A DNA stretch of 64,000 nucleotides, from positions 124,001 to 188,000 of the forward strand of contig JAPOZT010000034.1 of NCBI GenBank assembly GCA_026705925.1. The letters are read 5' to 3'. Positions 55,186-62,381 of the stretch are shown one piece after another. Numbering within the stretch: the stretch's first letter is position 1; each line of letters opens with the position of its first letter. This DNA is from Gemmatimonadota bacterium. GTDB taxonomy: Bacteria > JAAXHH01. The position numbers were made by a program, and so were the translations under genes. Under the pieces are notes generated by a model. It did not search any database, was not told the origin of the DNA, and saw nothing but the letters and a program-made list of their open reading frames with translations.

Positions 55186-55299
55186 TAAGTAAAACCGCAA
55201 CCGTCCCGCATTCGATAGGGATCGGATTCGACGAAGGGTTACAAATTGTATTGCACAAATTACCGTACCAGGTAAATTGAAAGGACAATCGAATACAGC

Positions 55300-55477
55300 C
55301 GCAGGTGGCGGTAAGCAATTACGCTGAAAAGGGAAGATGGTGCGAATCCATCACGGTCCCGCCACTGTGTTCGGGGACGAAACTCAAACTCGTCACTGCC
55401 GGTCAGGCTGAGTCCATGGACCGGCGGGAAGACTTGAGGAGTAGGATGATCCGTCAGTCAGGAGACCTGCCTGCGCG
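55300..55477 (+). ncRNA. Cobalamin riboswitch
   Basis: Core elements are in the normal order: AAAAGGGAAGATGGTGCGAA, TCCATCACGGTCCCGCCACT, and the B12 box AGTCAGGAGACCTGCC (55456-55471). The P1 arms GCAGGT and ACCTGC close the structure. It lies upstream of the btuD-btuC-pduO-cbiZ-cbiB operon and should switch it off when cobalamin is plentiful. Confidence 0.95.
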
Positions 55478-55541
55478 CTGTGCGAACGCTTCTCCGTGAG
55501 CAGAGAGGCCGAGCCCGGATGCGCATGCCTGCCGTCCCGAC

Positions 55542-55575
55542 CCAGCCCTTCCCTTGCGGAGCGGCTGGTTTTTTT
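55542..55575 (+). terminator. Intrinsic terminator, riboswitch expression platform
   Basis: CCAGCC and GGCTGG (55542-55547 and 55563-55568) can pair and are followed by seven T. It lies between the riboswitch and the first gene, so regulation is probably by premature termination. Confidence 0.8.
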
Positions 55576-55598
55576 ATGCGGAAAGGGGATGAGTCAGC

Positions 55599-56408
55599 GT
55601 GAGCGTGGAAGCCGCCAAAGGGGTGGAAACCGCCATCCGCGTAGAAAACCTCTTCTGCGGTTACGATCGCCGCCCGGTGCTGGAGGACCTGTCGTTCGAC
55701 CTGCGCCAGGGCGAGATGCTGGGGGTAATCGGGCCGAACGGATCGGGAAAGAGCACGTTGATACGCGCGCTTACGCGGATTCTGCCGCTGAGCCGGGGAC
55801 GCATCGCGCTCTACGGAACACCGCTTCAGGACTACACGGTCCGTGAGATCGCACGCGAGGTCGCCGTCATTCCCCAGCAGACGCCGGTTACTTTCGCCTT
55901 CTCCTCGCTGGACGTCGTCATGATGGGCAGGACGCCCCATCTCCGGCGCTTCCGTCGAGAAGGTCCGGAAGACCGTGAAATCGCCATCGAAGCCATGCGG
56001 CGGACCGACTGCCTCGCCTTCAGGGACCGCCCCATACACGAACTCTCCGGCGGCGAACGGCAGCGCGTCATCATCGCCCGGGCGCTGGCGCAGCAGCCAT
56101 CGATCCTGCTCCTGGATGAACCGACTTCTTTCCTGGACCTGAACCACCAGGTCGAGATCTTCGATCTGCTTCGCCACGTGTGCGCCCGCGACGGGCTCGC
56201 CGTGCTGTGCGTGTCCCACGACCTCAATCTCTCGTCAGAGTACTGCCACAGGCTGATGATGCTGAAAGAGGGACGTATCTACACCGACGGACCGCCCGAG
56301 CACATCCTTACCCAGGGACACATCAAGGCGGTTTTCGAGACCGATGTGACCGTTATTAAAAGCCCCTATTCGGGTTCGCCGCAGATCATATTGAAACCGG
56401 GAGACTGA
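55599..56408 (+). CDS. btuD: ABC transporter ATPase, cobalamin/iron-complex type
   Basis: This 269-residue ATPase of the BtuD/FecE family has Walker A GPNGSGKST, Q-loop VIPQQTPVTF, signature LSGGERQRV, Walker B ILLLDEPTSF and the H-loop Leu-Cys-Val-Ser-His. It begins at GTG; an ATG ten bases upstream is in another frame. It powers uptake with the adjacent FecCD-type permease. The cobalamin riboswitch immediately upstream and the corrinoid genes downstream make the B12 assignment more likely than siderophores. No periplasmic binding protein or TonB receptor gene is in the operon. Confidence 0.92.
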   Translation: MSVEAAKGVETAIRVENLFCGYDRRPVLEDLSFDLRQGEMLGVIGPNGSGKSTLIRALTRILPLSRGRIALYGTPLQDYTVREIAREVAVIPQQTPVTFAFSSLDVVMMGRTPHLRRFRREGPEDREIAIEAMRRTDCLAFRDRPIHELSGGERQRVIIARALAQQPSILLLDEPTSFLDLNHQVEIFDLLRHVCARDGLAVLCVSHDLNLSSEYCHRLMMLKEGRIYTDGPPEHILTQGHIKAVFETDVTVIKSPYSGSPQIILKPGD

Positions 56409-56413
56409 CCGGC

Positions 56414-57436
56414 TTGACGATGAAACGACCCCTCATACTGGTCTTGACGGCCGTAATCCTCTTCGTCGCCTGTGTCTTCTCCATGGGGGTGGGCGCCGTG
56501 TATATACCGGCCGGCGCCGTGCTGCAGGTGCTGGCGGATAACCTGTGGCCAGGCGGCACGCTCGAGACGGCGAAGACGGCGACGGACACGATCGTCTGGG
56601 AGATCCGCCTGCCGAGAACCCTCCTGGCGGTGCTCGTAGGGGCCGCCCTGGCCAGTTCGGGCGGGGTGATGCAGGGTTTCTTCCAGAATCCCATGGCCGA
56701 TCCCTATATCATGGGCATATCAGCCGGCGCCGCGCTGGGCGCCACGGTCGCGGTAACCCTGGATCTGCAATTCTGGATGCTCGGTCTGAACGCCGTATCC
56801 ATCGCGGCGTTCCTCTGCGGCCTGGCCGTGACCATGGTGGTGTACGCCTTTTCCCGCCGGGGTGGCCGCGTGGCTTCGACCACCCTGCTGCTGACGGGCA
56901 TCGCCATCGGCGCCATGGCGACCTCCTTCACGTCCTACATGCTCGTGATGGGCGGCGAGAACCAGCGGCAGTTGCTCTTCTGGCTCATGGGCAGCCTGTC
57001 CGCCCGGAGGTGGGACCACGTCTGGATGCTGGTGCCCTACGCGGCGGTCGGATTGACCGTCGTGCTCGTATACGCGCGGGAACTGAACGTGCTGCTGCTG
57101 GGGGATGAGCAGGCGTCCCAGCTGGGCGTGCACGTCGAACGGGTCAAACTGATCCTGCTGACGGCGGCCGCCTGCCTCGCCGCGGCCGCGGTATCGGTAA
57201 GTGGCATCATCGGTTTCGTTGGCCTGCTGGCGCCGCACATGGTCCGGCTGATCGTGGGGCCCGATTACCGCATCCTGACGCCCATGGCAGCCCTGGCCGG
57301 CGCCCTTTTGCTGGTGCTGGCCGACCTGGTCGCCCGGACGGCCATGGCGCCGGCCGAAATGCCCATCGGCATCCTGACCACGTTACTCGGCGCTCCCTTC
57401 TTCCTGTACCTGCTGCACCGGCAACGCCGGGTCTGA
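56414..57436 (+). CDS. btuC: ABC transporter permease, FecCD/BtuC family
   Basis: This 340-residue membrane protein has eight to ten hydrophobic segments. Conserved elements are IRLPRTLLAVLVGAALASSG, GVMQGFFQNPMADPYIMGISAGAALGA and GIIGFVGLLAPHMVRLIVGPDYR (the cytoplasmic loop contacting the ATPase). The start may be the TTG listed here or an ATG six bases later. It pairs with the ATPase just upstream to import corrinoids through the inner membrane. The stop codon lies within a fourfold 19-20 bp tandem repeat. Confidence 0.92.
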   Translation: MTMKRPLILVLTAVILFVACVFSMGVGAVYIPAGAVLQVLADNLWPGGTLETAKTATDTIVWEIRLPRTLLAVLVGAALASSGGVMQGFFQNPMADPYIMGISAGAALGATVAVTLDLQFWMLGLNAVSIAAFLCGLAVTMVVYAFSRRGGRVASTTLLLTGIAIGAMATSFTSYMLVMGGENQRQLLFWLMGSLSARRWDHVWMLVPYAAVGLTVVLVYARELNVLLLGDEQASQLGVHVERVKLILLTAAACLAAAAVSVSGIIGFVGLLAPHMVRLIVGPDYRILTPMAALAGALLLVLADLVARTAMAPAEMPIGILTTLLGAPFFLYLLHRQRRV

Positions 57437-57500
57437 ATCGGGCGCGCCGGTCTGAATTGAGCGCGCCGGGTTGAACCGGGCGCGCCGGTCTGAACAAAGG
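57425..57500 (+). repeat. 19-20 bp repeat, four copies, over the btuC stop codon
   Basis: CGCCGG followed by GTCTGAA or a near variant recurs with starts at 57425, 57445, 57464 and 57483. The first copy contains the btuC TGA and the last leads into the ribosome site of pduO. Confidence 0.9.
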
Positions 57501-57507
57501 AGATCGC

Positions 57508-58071
57508 ATGCCCAGGCTTACGAAAATCTACACCCGCAAAGGCGACGACGGGACCACTGCCCTCGGAAGCCGGCAGCGCGTACCCAAGGAGTCGCCCCGC
57601 GTGGCGAGCTACGGCACCGTGGACGAGCTCGATTCCGTCATCGGTATCGCACTGGCGCACGGACTGGCACCCCGGCTGAACGAAACGCTTCCGGTCATCC
57701 AGAACGAACTATTCCACCTGGGATCGGACCTGTGCTTCACCGAAGAGGACAAGGAGAAGTACCAGATCCCGCTGATCGAAGCCCGGCACGTCGAGAAACT
57801 CGAGGCGATCATCGACGAGTTGAATCCCATCGTCGGACGGCTCGAGAACTTCATCCTGCCCGGCGGGTGCCCGGGCGCCGCGTACCTCCACCTGGCGCGG
57901 ACGGTCTGCCGGCGCGCGGAACGGGAAGTGGCGGCCCTGTCCCGCGACGAGGCGATCGGGGACTACGTGCTGGCCTACCTGAACCGCCTCTCCGACCTGC
58001 TTTTCGTCATGTCACGATATGAAAACAAGGAACGGGGCGTCGAGGAACCGCTTTGGGACAGCAGGTTGTAG
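57508..58071 (+). CDS. pduO: PduO-type ATP:cob(I)alamin adenosyltransferase
   Basis: This 187-residue PduO-family protein starts [19 protein letters not shown], the ATP-binding signature, and then has [14 protein letters not shown]. Near the C-terminus are [12 protein letters not shown] and [14 protein letters not shown], the corrinoid-binding helices. It transfers the adenosyl group of ATP to cob(I)alamin or cobinamide. AAAGGAG is seven bases from the ATG. The next gene begins one base after its stop. Confidence 0.95.
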   Translation: MPRLTKIYTRKGDDGTTALGSRQRVPKESPRVASYGTVDELDSVIGIALAHGLAPRLNETLPVIQNELFHLGSDLCFTEEDKEKYQIPLIEARHVEKLEAIIDELNPIVGRLENFILPGGCPGAAYLHLARTVCRRAEREVAALSRDEAIGDYVLAYLNRLSDLLFVMSRYENKERGVEEPLWDSRL

Positions 58072-58072
58072 G

Positions 58073-59212
58073 ATGGAAGAAACACTCGACCGCCACGAGC
58101 ATTACCTGCTCAAGAAAGACGGACGTTTCCTCGTAGCCGAACTGCGCACCCCCCATCAGGTGCTGAGTACCTCGGCCTGCAGCGGCGGAATGACCGACCG
58201 CGTCCGTTTTCTCGTCAACCACCAAAGCGTCGAGGGCCAGGGCCACCTGGATCGTTTCGAATGGATGTTGGGACTCGGCGAGACGGGATACCACCACCAC
58301 GTATGCAAGGAGCTCCGGCTCGAACCGGAAGGCGTCGCGATGATGGGCACGGCCGCGAACATGAACTACGCGGCCCGGATCGTGGAGACTTTCGCGGAAC
58401 TGCGCGTATGCGCCGTCGTGACCGCCGGGGTCGAGGGAAACGCCGGCTGCGCGGGCGATCCCGCGGACTGGCATGAAGCGGAATCCGGGCAGATGGAGAG
58501 ACATCCCCACGAGAGACATCCCCACGACGGTACGATCAACACGATGCTGCTCGTCAACTGGCCGCTTACGCCCGGAGCCATGGCCCGCGCGGTCGTCACC
58601 ATGACCGAGGGCAAGTCGGCGGCCCTCCAGGACCTGGCCGTTTCGAGCCGGTACTCCCAGGACCTGGCGACCGGAACGGGCACGGACCAGTACTGTATTG
58701 CCGCGCCCCTGGACGAGTCGAAACGGTCCAAGGCCAGGGCGGGTCACCACGCGAAGCTGGGCGAAATGATCGGCCGGTCCGTCCGCCGGGCGACCCTGGA
58801 GGCGCTGAGGTGGCAGAACGGGCTGGAAGCGTCCGGCACACGCAGCCTCTATCACGCGCTCAAACGTTACGGGTTCAAAGAGGATCGGTTTTCGCCCGCC
58901 ATGGAAAGCCGCCTGGGCGCGGAAGAATACGCGCTCCTGGACAGGAACATCCGGTCGGTCGTCCACGATCCGGGCGTTTCGGCCGCCGCGTACGCCTATG
59001 CGGCGGTATGGGACCGTCTGAGGTACGGGACCCTTTCTTCTGGACTGGCCGCCCCGCTGCTGAGACAGCAGGCCGCCGTACTGGCCTCCGCCGTCGCGAC
59101 GAAACCGGAGGCCTGGTCGGCATGCTACGAACAGCTTGCCGTCCATGAAGACGCGTTGCTGGATGCCGTCTATGACGCGATAGCCCTGGGATGGCGCCTG
59201 AAATGGACCTGA
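58073..59212 (+). CDS. cbiZ: Adenosylcobinamide amidohydrolase (CbiZ)
   Basis: This 379-residue protein matches the CbiZ pattern: STSACSGGMTDRVRFLVNHQ, MGTAANMNYAA, VTAGVEGNAGCAGDPA, GTINTMLLVN and ATGTGTDQYCIA. It cleaves the aminopropanol side chain from adenosylcobinamide or pseudocobalamin to give adenosylcobyric acid, allowing remodelling with a preferred lower ligand. It is between the adenosyltransferase and CbiB, so uptake, adenosylation and salvage are encoded in order. The C-terminal half (from about residue 235) is longer than the minimal CbiZ and is helical. A duplicated RHPHE segment sits in the loop before GTINT. Confidence 0.92.
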   Translation: MEETLDRHEHYLLKKDGRFLVAELRTPHQVLSTSACSGGMTDRVRFLVNHQSVEGQGHLDRFEWMLGLGETGYHHHVCKELRLEPEGVAMMGTAANMNYAARIVETFAELRVCAVVTAGVEGNAGCAGDPADWHEAESGQMERHPHERHPHDGTINTMLLVNWPLTPGAMARAVVTMTEGKSAALQDLAVSSRYSQDLATGTGTDQYCIAAPLDESKRSKARAGHHAKLGEMIGRSVRRATLEALRWQNGLEASGTRSLYHALKRYGFKEDRFSPAMESRLGAEEYALLDRNIRSVVHDPGVSAAAYAYAAVWDRLRYGTLSSGLAAPLLRQQAAVLASAVATKPEAWSACYEQLAVHEDALLDAVYDAIALGWRLKWT

Positions 59213-60174
59213 CGGCACTCGCGCCGGACCCCCTTCTGCTTCTCTGCGCGGTGGTACTGGACGGCATCCTGGGGGATCCGGTCTACCGGTGGCACCCGGT
59301 GCGCCTGATGGGCCATACACTCACCGGCATCGAGCGCATGCTCCGCCGGACCGGACTGGACGGGTACGCGGGCGGGTGCATGCTGTTCCTCGCGCTCTCC
59401 GTGTGCTGGGTAGGCGTCAGCGCGGCGTCGGCCCTGTGGTTGAACGGCCTGCATCCGGCGCTGAACGGGGTGTACCAGGTCTTCGTGATTTACAGCATGG
59501 TGGCGCTCCGGGACCTGTGCCGGCACGGCATGGCCATCGATCGCGCTGAAGACCTGGAAGGCGCGCGCCATGCCGTGTCCATGCTGGTCGGGCGGGATAC
59601 GTCCGCCATGGACGCCGCGTCCTGCCGGCGGGCGGGCATGGAAAGCTTGAGCGAGAACGCGGTGGACGGGTTCATCGCGCCGCTGTTTTGGTATGCCCTG
59701 CTGGGGTTGCCGGGCATCGTGCTCTGCAAGGTGATCAGTACGATGGATTCCATGGTGGGGTACCGGACGCTCCGGTATGCGCGCTTTGGCTGGTGCGGGG
59801 CGCGGCTGGACGACCTGTTCAATCTCCTGCCCGCCCGGCTCACCTGGCTGCTGTTGGCGGGGGTCGCGTTTCTACTGCCCGGGTATTCGGGCCGCAAGGC
59901 GCTGTCGGTAGGCTGGCGGCAGCATGCCCTCGTTCCGGGTCCGAACTCCGGCTGGAGCGAAGCGGCGGCGGCCGGCGCCGTACAGCGGCGATTGGTCGGA
60001 CCGGTCCGGCAGGACGGGAAGCTGGTTACGGAGATCTGGATCGGCGACGAAAGCGATCCGGAAGGCGGCCAGGCCGGCGACCTGCGCCGCATGTGCGTCC
60101 TGGTCGTGGTTACGTGCCTGGTAGCGGTGATTCTTGCGGCGCTGCTCGTAGTCACGTTCGCTGATTTCCGTTAG
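59191..60174 (+). CDS. cbiB: Adenosylcobinamide-phosphate synthase (CbiB/CobD)
   Basis: This 327-residue integral membrane protein opens LDGILGDPVYRWHPVRLMG, the CbiB signature, and has SLSENAVDGFIAPLFWYALLG and STMDSMVGYRTLRY. It joins aminopropanol (or its phosphate) to adenosylcobyric acid, the step after CbiZ. It overlaps cbiZ by about 20 bases; an ATG four codons later (MDLTAL) would give a shorter overlap. It has about five membrane spans and ends with a hydrophobic helix. It is the last gene of the riboswitch operon and converges with the glycosyltransferase gene 28 bases away. Confidence 0.93.
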   Translation: MAPEMDLTALAPDPLLLLCAVVLDGILGDPVYRWHPVRLMGHTLTGIERMLRRTGLDGYAGGCMLFLALSVCWVGVSAASALWLNGLHPALNGVYQVFVIYSMVALRDLCRHGMAIDRAEDLEGARHAVSMLVGRDTSAMDAASCRRAGMESLSENAVDGFIAPLFWYALLGLPGIVLCKVISTMDSMVGYRTLRYARFGWCGARLDDLFNLLPARLTWLLLAGVAFLLPGYSGRKALSVGWRQHALVPGPNSGWSEAAAAGAVQRRLVGPVRQDGKLVTEIWIGDESDPEGGQAGDLRRMCVLVVVTCLVAVILAALLVVTFADFR

Positions 60175-60202
60175 TACCGTTCAGGCAACCTGGGTAAAGC
60201 CG

Positions 60203-61132
60203 TCACCTGACCACCCCGTAGAATCGCGACAGGAACCCGGGCGGGACGAAAAGCGTATGGGCTAGCCACAGCAGCCAGGTCAGCAGCAGCGTGCGCACCG
60301 GCCCGCGGCGTTCCCAGCGCCGCGCGGATGTCAGCACGGCTTCGTCGATCCAGTCCAGGCCGCCGTTCTTCTTCAGCAGGTCGGCGAACCGCGAGTCTTC
60401 GAATACCGGAATACCTGGATAGCCACCCACGGCCTCGAAGGCCTCCCGCGTGGTATAGATCGCCTGGTCTCCGTAAGTAATGCCCAGGAAGCGCGACCGG
60501 AAATTGGTGCCCCGCGTGATCCACCGGTATATCCGCTTCGCATGGGCGATGTCGAAACGGAACCGTCCGCCGGCCTTGCCCCGTCCGCAGATCGATTCGG
60601 CCACGAGCTCCCGCCAGCCAGCCGGAAGCCGGGTATCGGCGTGAAGGAACAGCAGCACGTCCCCTGACGAGGCCGCGGCGCCCGCGTTCATCTGGATCGC
60701 CCGGCCCCGTATGCCGGACTCGATGAGCCTCGCCCCCGGCCGCGACCGGACGATCTCCGGCGTGCCGTCGTCGCTTCCACCGTCCACGACGATGATTTCC
60801 AGGCTGGTTGGACCGGTCGGAGCGGCCGTACCTGGCGGACCGGTCGGACCGGTCGGACCAGTCGACTCGTCAGGACCATGCGGCTCGGTCGGACCCGACG
60901 GCCCGGGCAGACCGGCCGGCTCGTCCGGACGCGCCGAACCGCCGTCGAACTGTCCCAGGCATTCCTCGATCGTCGATGCCTCGTTGAGTGTGGGGATGAT
61001 AACGCTGATCCGGGGGTCCCCGGCGCGATACGCATGCCCGTGCCCGGGCGTGCCATGGTCGAGTAGAGATGCCGGGGTCGACGAGGTCGGCTTATCCGAG
61101 GGTACGTTCCAATGACCAGATAAAGGCTTCAT
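60203..61132 (-). CDS. Family-2 glycosyltransferase (TIGR04283-like) with collagen-like insert
   Basis: This 309-residue GT-A fold protein has ISVIIPTLNEASTIEECL and IIVVDGGSDDGT, then LLFLHADTRLPAGW (DxD-like metal site) and GDQAIYTTREAFEAVGGYP, close to the TIGR04283 transferases. Between the first two motifs, where relatives have only a few residues, lies a 40-residue Gly/Pro/Thr-rich stretch (ESTGPTGPTGPPGT) encoded by a short-period repeat. The C-terminus is a hydrophobic segment (LLLTWLLWLAHTLFVPPGF) that may anchor it. It starts inside the end of the upstream aminotransferase gene with GAGGGAAG upstream. Confidence 0.85.
   Translation of the reverse strand: MKPLSGHWNVPSDKPTSSTPASLLDHGTPGHGHAYRAGDPRISVIIPTLNEASTIEECLGQFDGGSARPDEPAGLPGPSGPTEPHGPDESTGPTGPTGPPGTAAPTGPTSLEIIVVDGGSDDGTPEIVRSRPGARLIESGIRGRAIQMNAGAAASSGDVLLFLHADTRLPAGWRELVAESICGRGKAGGRFRFDIAHAKRIYRWITRGTNFRSRFLGITYGDQAIYTTREAFEAVGGYPGIPVFEDSRFADLLKKNGGLDWIDEAVLTSARRWERRGPVRTLLLTWLLWLAHTLFVPPGFLSRFYGVVR
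60825..60975. repeat. Short-period GGACCGGTC-like repeats in the GT gene
   Basis: GGACCGGTC-type units repeat with a 9-base period around 60838-60866 and then degrade through 60975. They keep the coding frame and yield Gly-Pro-Thr triplets. Confidence 0.75.
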
Positions 61133-62381
61133 TTTCTTCCCTCGAACCCGTCGAAACGCGGATGTGGTTCGGTGAGGCCCACTGGCCGTCGCCCGCGCGG
61201 ACCATGACCCGCCTGGACCACAGCTGGCGGACGATGCGCTGCGTCTCCCGGCCGAAGTCGGCCCAGAGAAAACACGCGTGGCTGGGTATGACCCGGGCGC
61301 CGAGCCGCTCCAGCTCGGCGGTCAGGTAATCGTTTCCGTCCCATACGGCCTGTTGGGACCGCCGGACGTGCTCCTCGTCGCCCAGGGCCGCGGCGGCCGC
61401 GTGGACGGACAGGACGTTCCGGCCCAGGAGGCCCATGGAGAAGGGCGCCAGGCGGTAGATCACGTCCCGGTTGGCGACGGCGTAACCCACCCGGATACCC
61501 CCGAGACCGTACACCTTGGAGAAGGTCCGGAGCACGATCACGTTTTCCCGTTCCTTCGCCACCTCGATGAAATCCCGGTACGCCGGGTCGCGGACGAAGT
61601 GAACATAGACCTCGTCGATGGCCACGAGGACGTGGGACGGCACCCGGTCGATGAAATCCAGGATCCGGCCATGGGGCAACAGCGCCCCGGTGGGGTTGTG
61701 GGGGTTGCAGATGATGACCAGGCCGGTGCGGTCGCCGATCTGCCTGCCCATGTCGTCGAGATCGTGGTTGCCGTCGGGCAGAACCGGCGACCTGAGCGCC
61801 TGCACGTCGTGGCCCGCGTCGCGGAGTTCGTCGCCGACGCGCGTGATCTGGCCGTAGGAGGGGAGGGCTTCCACGACTTCGCCGTGTTTCATCAGGGCCT
61901 GCAGGGCCATGATCTGGAGCAACTCGGTCGTGCCCACGCCCAGCATCAGGCCGTGGCGGTCGCCGGTGGCCTTGAAATCGAAACCCGATGGGCGCGGGAT
62001 GTCCAGGTCGTGGTGCCGGATGATGGCCTGCTGCAGCGTCGTCGTGTAGTCGTACCGGTTCATCCAGTCCTGGTGACTCAGCACGGCTTCTATGGCTGCG
62101 GGAGAGGCGCCCAGGGGATTCTCGTTGAAGGCCAGCCGCACCCGGCCCGGCTCGAGCCCTACGCTTCTTACGTCCGCGGGACGGCGGCCCGCGAGCTGGG
62201 CCGCAACCGCTTCCCTTGAATGAAGTCCCGCCGCCAGCGCGACCGGGCCCGCCGGTCCGCCCAGTCCGTCCAGGCCCGCCAACGCGGCCGCGCCCGCCAG
62301 GCCGCCCAGGCCGCCCAGGCCGCCGCGGAGGAAGTCCCTGCGCGATACGGGATCGTCCCCGATGTAATCGTCAGCGTTCAA
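61092..62381 (-). CDS. HisC-like PLP aminotransferase with Tat leader
   Basis: This 429-residue class I/II aminotransferase of the histidinol-phosphate type has RLAFNENPLGASPAA, CNPHNPTG, AIDEVYVHF and RTFSKVYGLGGIRVGYA (Schiff-base Lys). Uniquely, the first 60 residues hold a twin-arginine signal VSRRDFLRG followed by a low-complexity Gly/Leu/Ala run, so export by Tat is predicted. It starts at TTG overlapping the RelA stop (TTGA). HisC relatives also include threonine-phosphate decarboxylase CobD, tempting beside a B12 operon, but the Tat leader and opposite strand argue against this. Confidence 0.88.
   Translation of the reverse strand: MNADDYIGDDPVSRRDFLRGGLGGLGGLAGAAALAGLDGLGGPAGPVALAAGLHSREAVAAQLAGRRPADVRSVGLEPGRVRLAFNENPLGASPAAIEAVLSHQDWMNRYDYTTTLQQAIIRHHDLDIPRPSGFDFKATGDRHGLMLGVGTTELLQIMALQALMKHGEVVEALPSYGQITRVGDELRDAGHDVQALRSPVLPDGNHDLDDMGRQIGDRTGLVIICNPHNPTGALLPHGRILDFIDRVPSHVLVAIDEVYVHFVRDPAYRDFIEVAKERENVIVLRTFSKVYGLGGIRVGYAVANRDVIYRLAPFSMGLLGRNVLSVHAAAAALGDEEHVRRSQQAVWDGNDYLTAELERLGARVIPSHACFLWADFGRETQRIVRQLWSRRVMVRAGDGQWASPNHIRVSTGSREENEAFIWSLERTLG

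Noticed and set aside
61092-62381. Threonine-phosphate decarboxylase (CobD) for the B12 pathway
   Set aside because: Same superfamily, but it carries a Tat leader, is on the other strand and outside the riboswitch operon.
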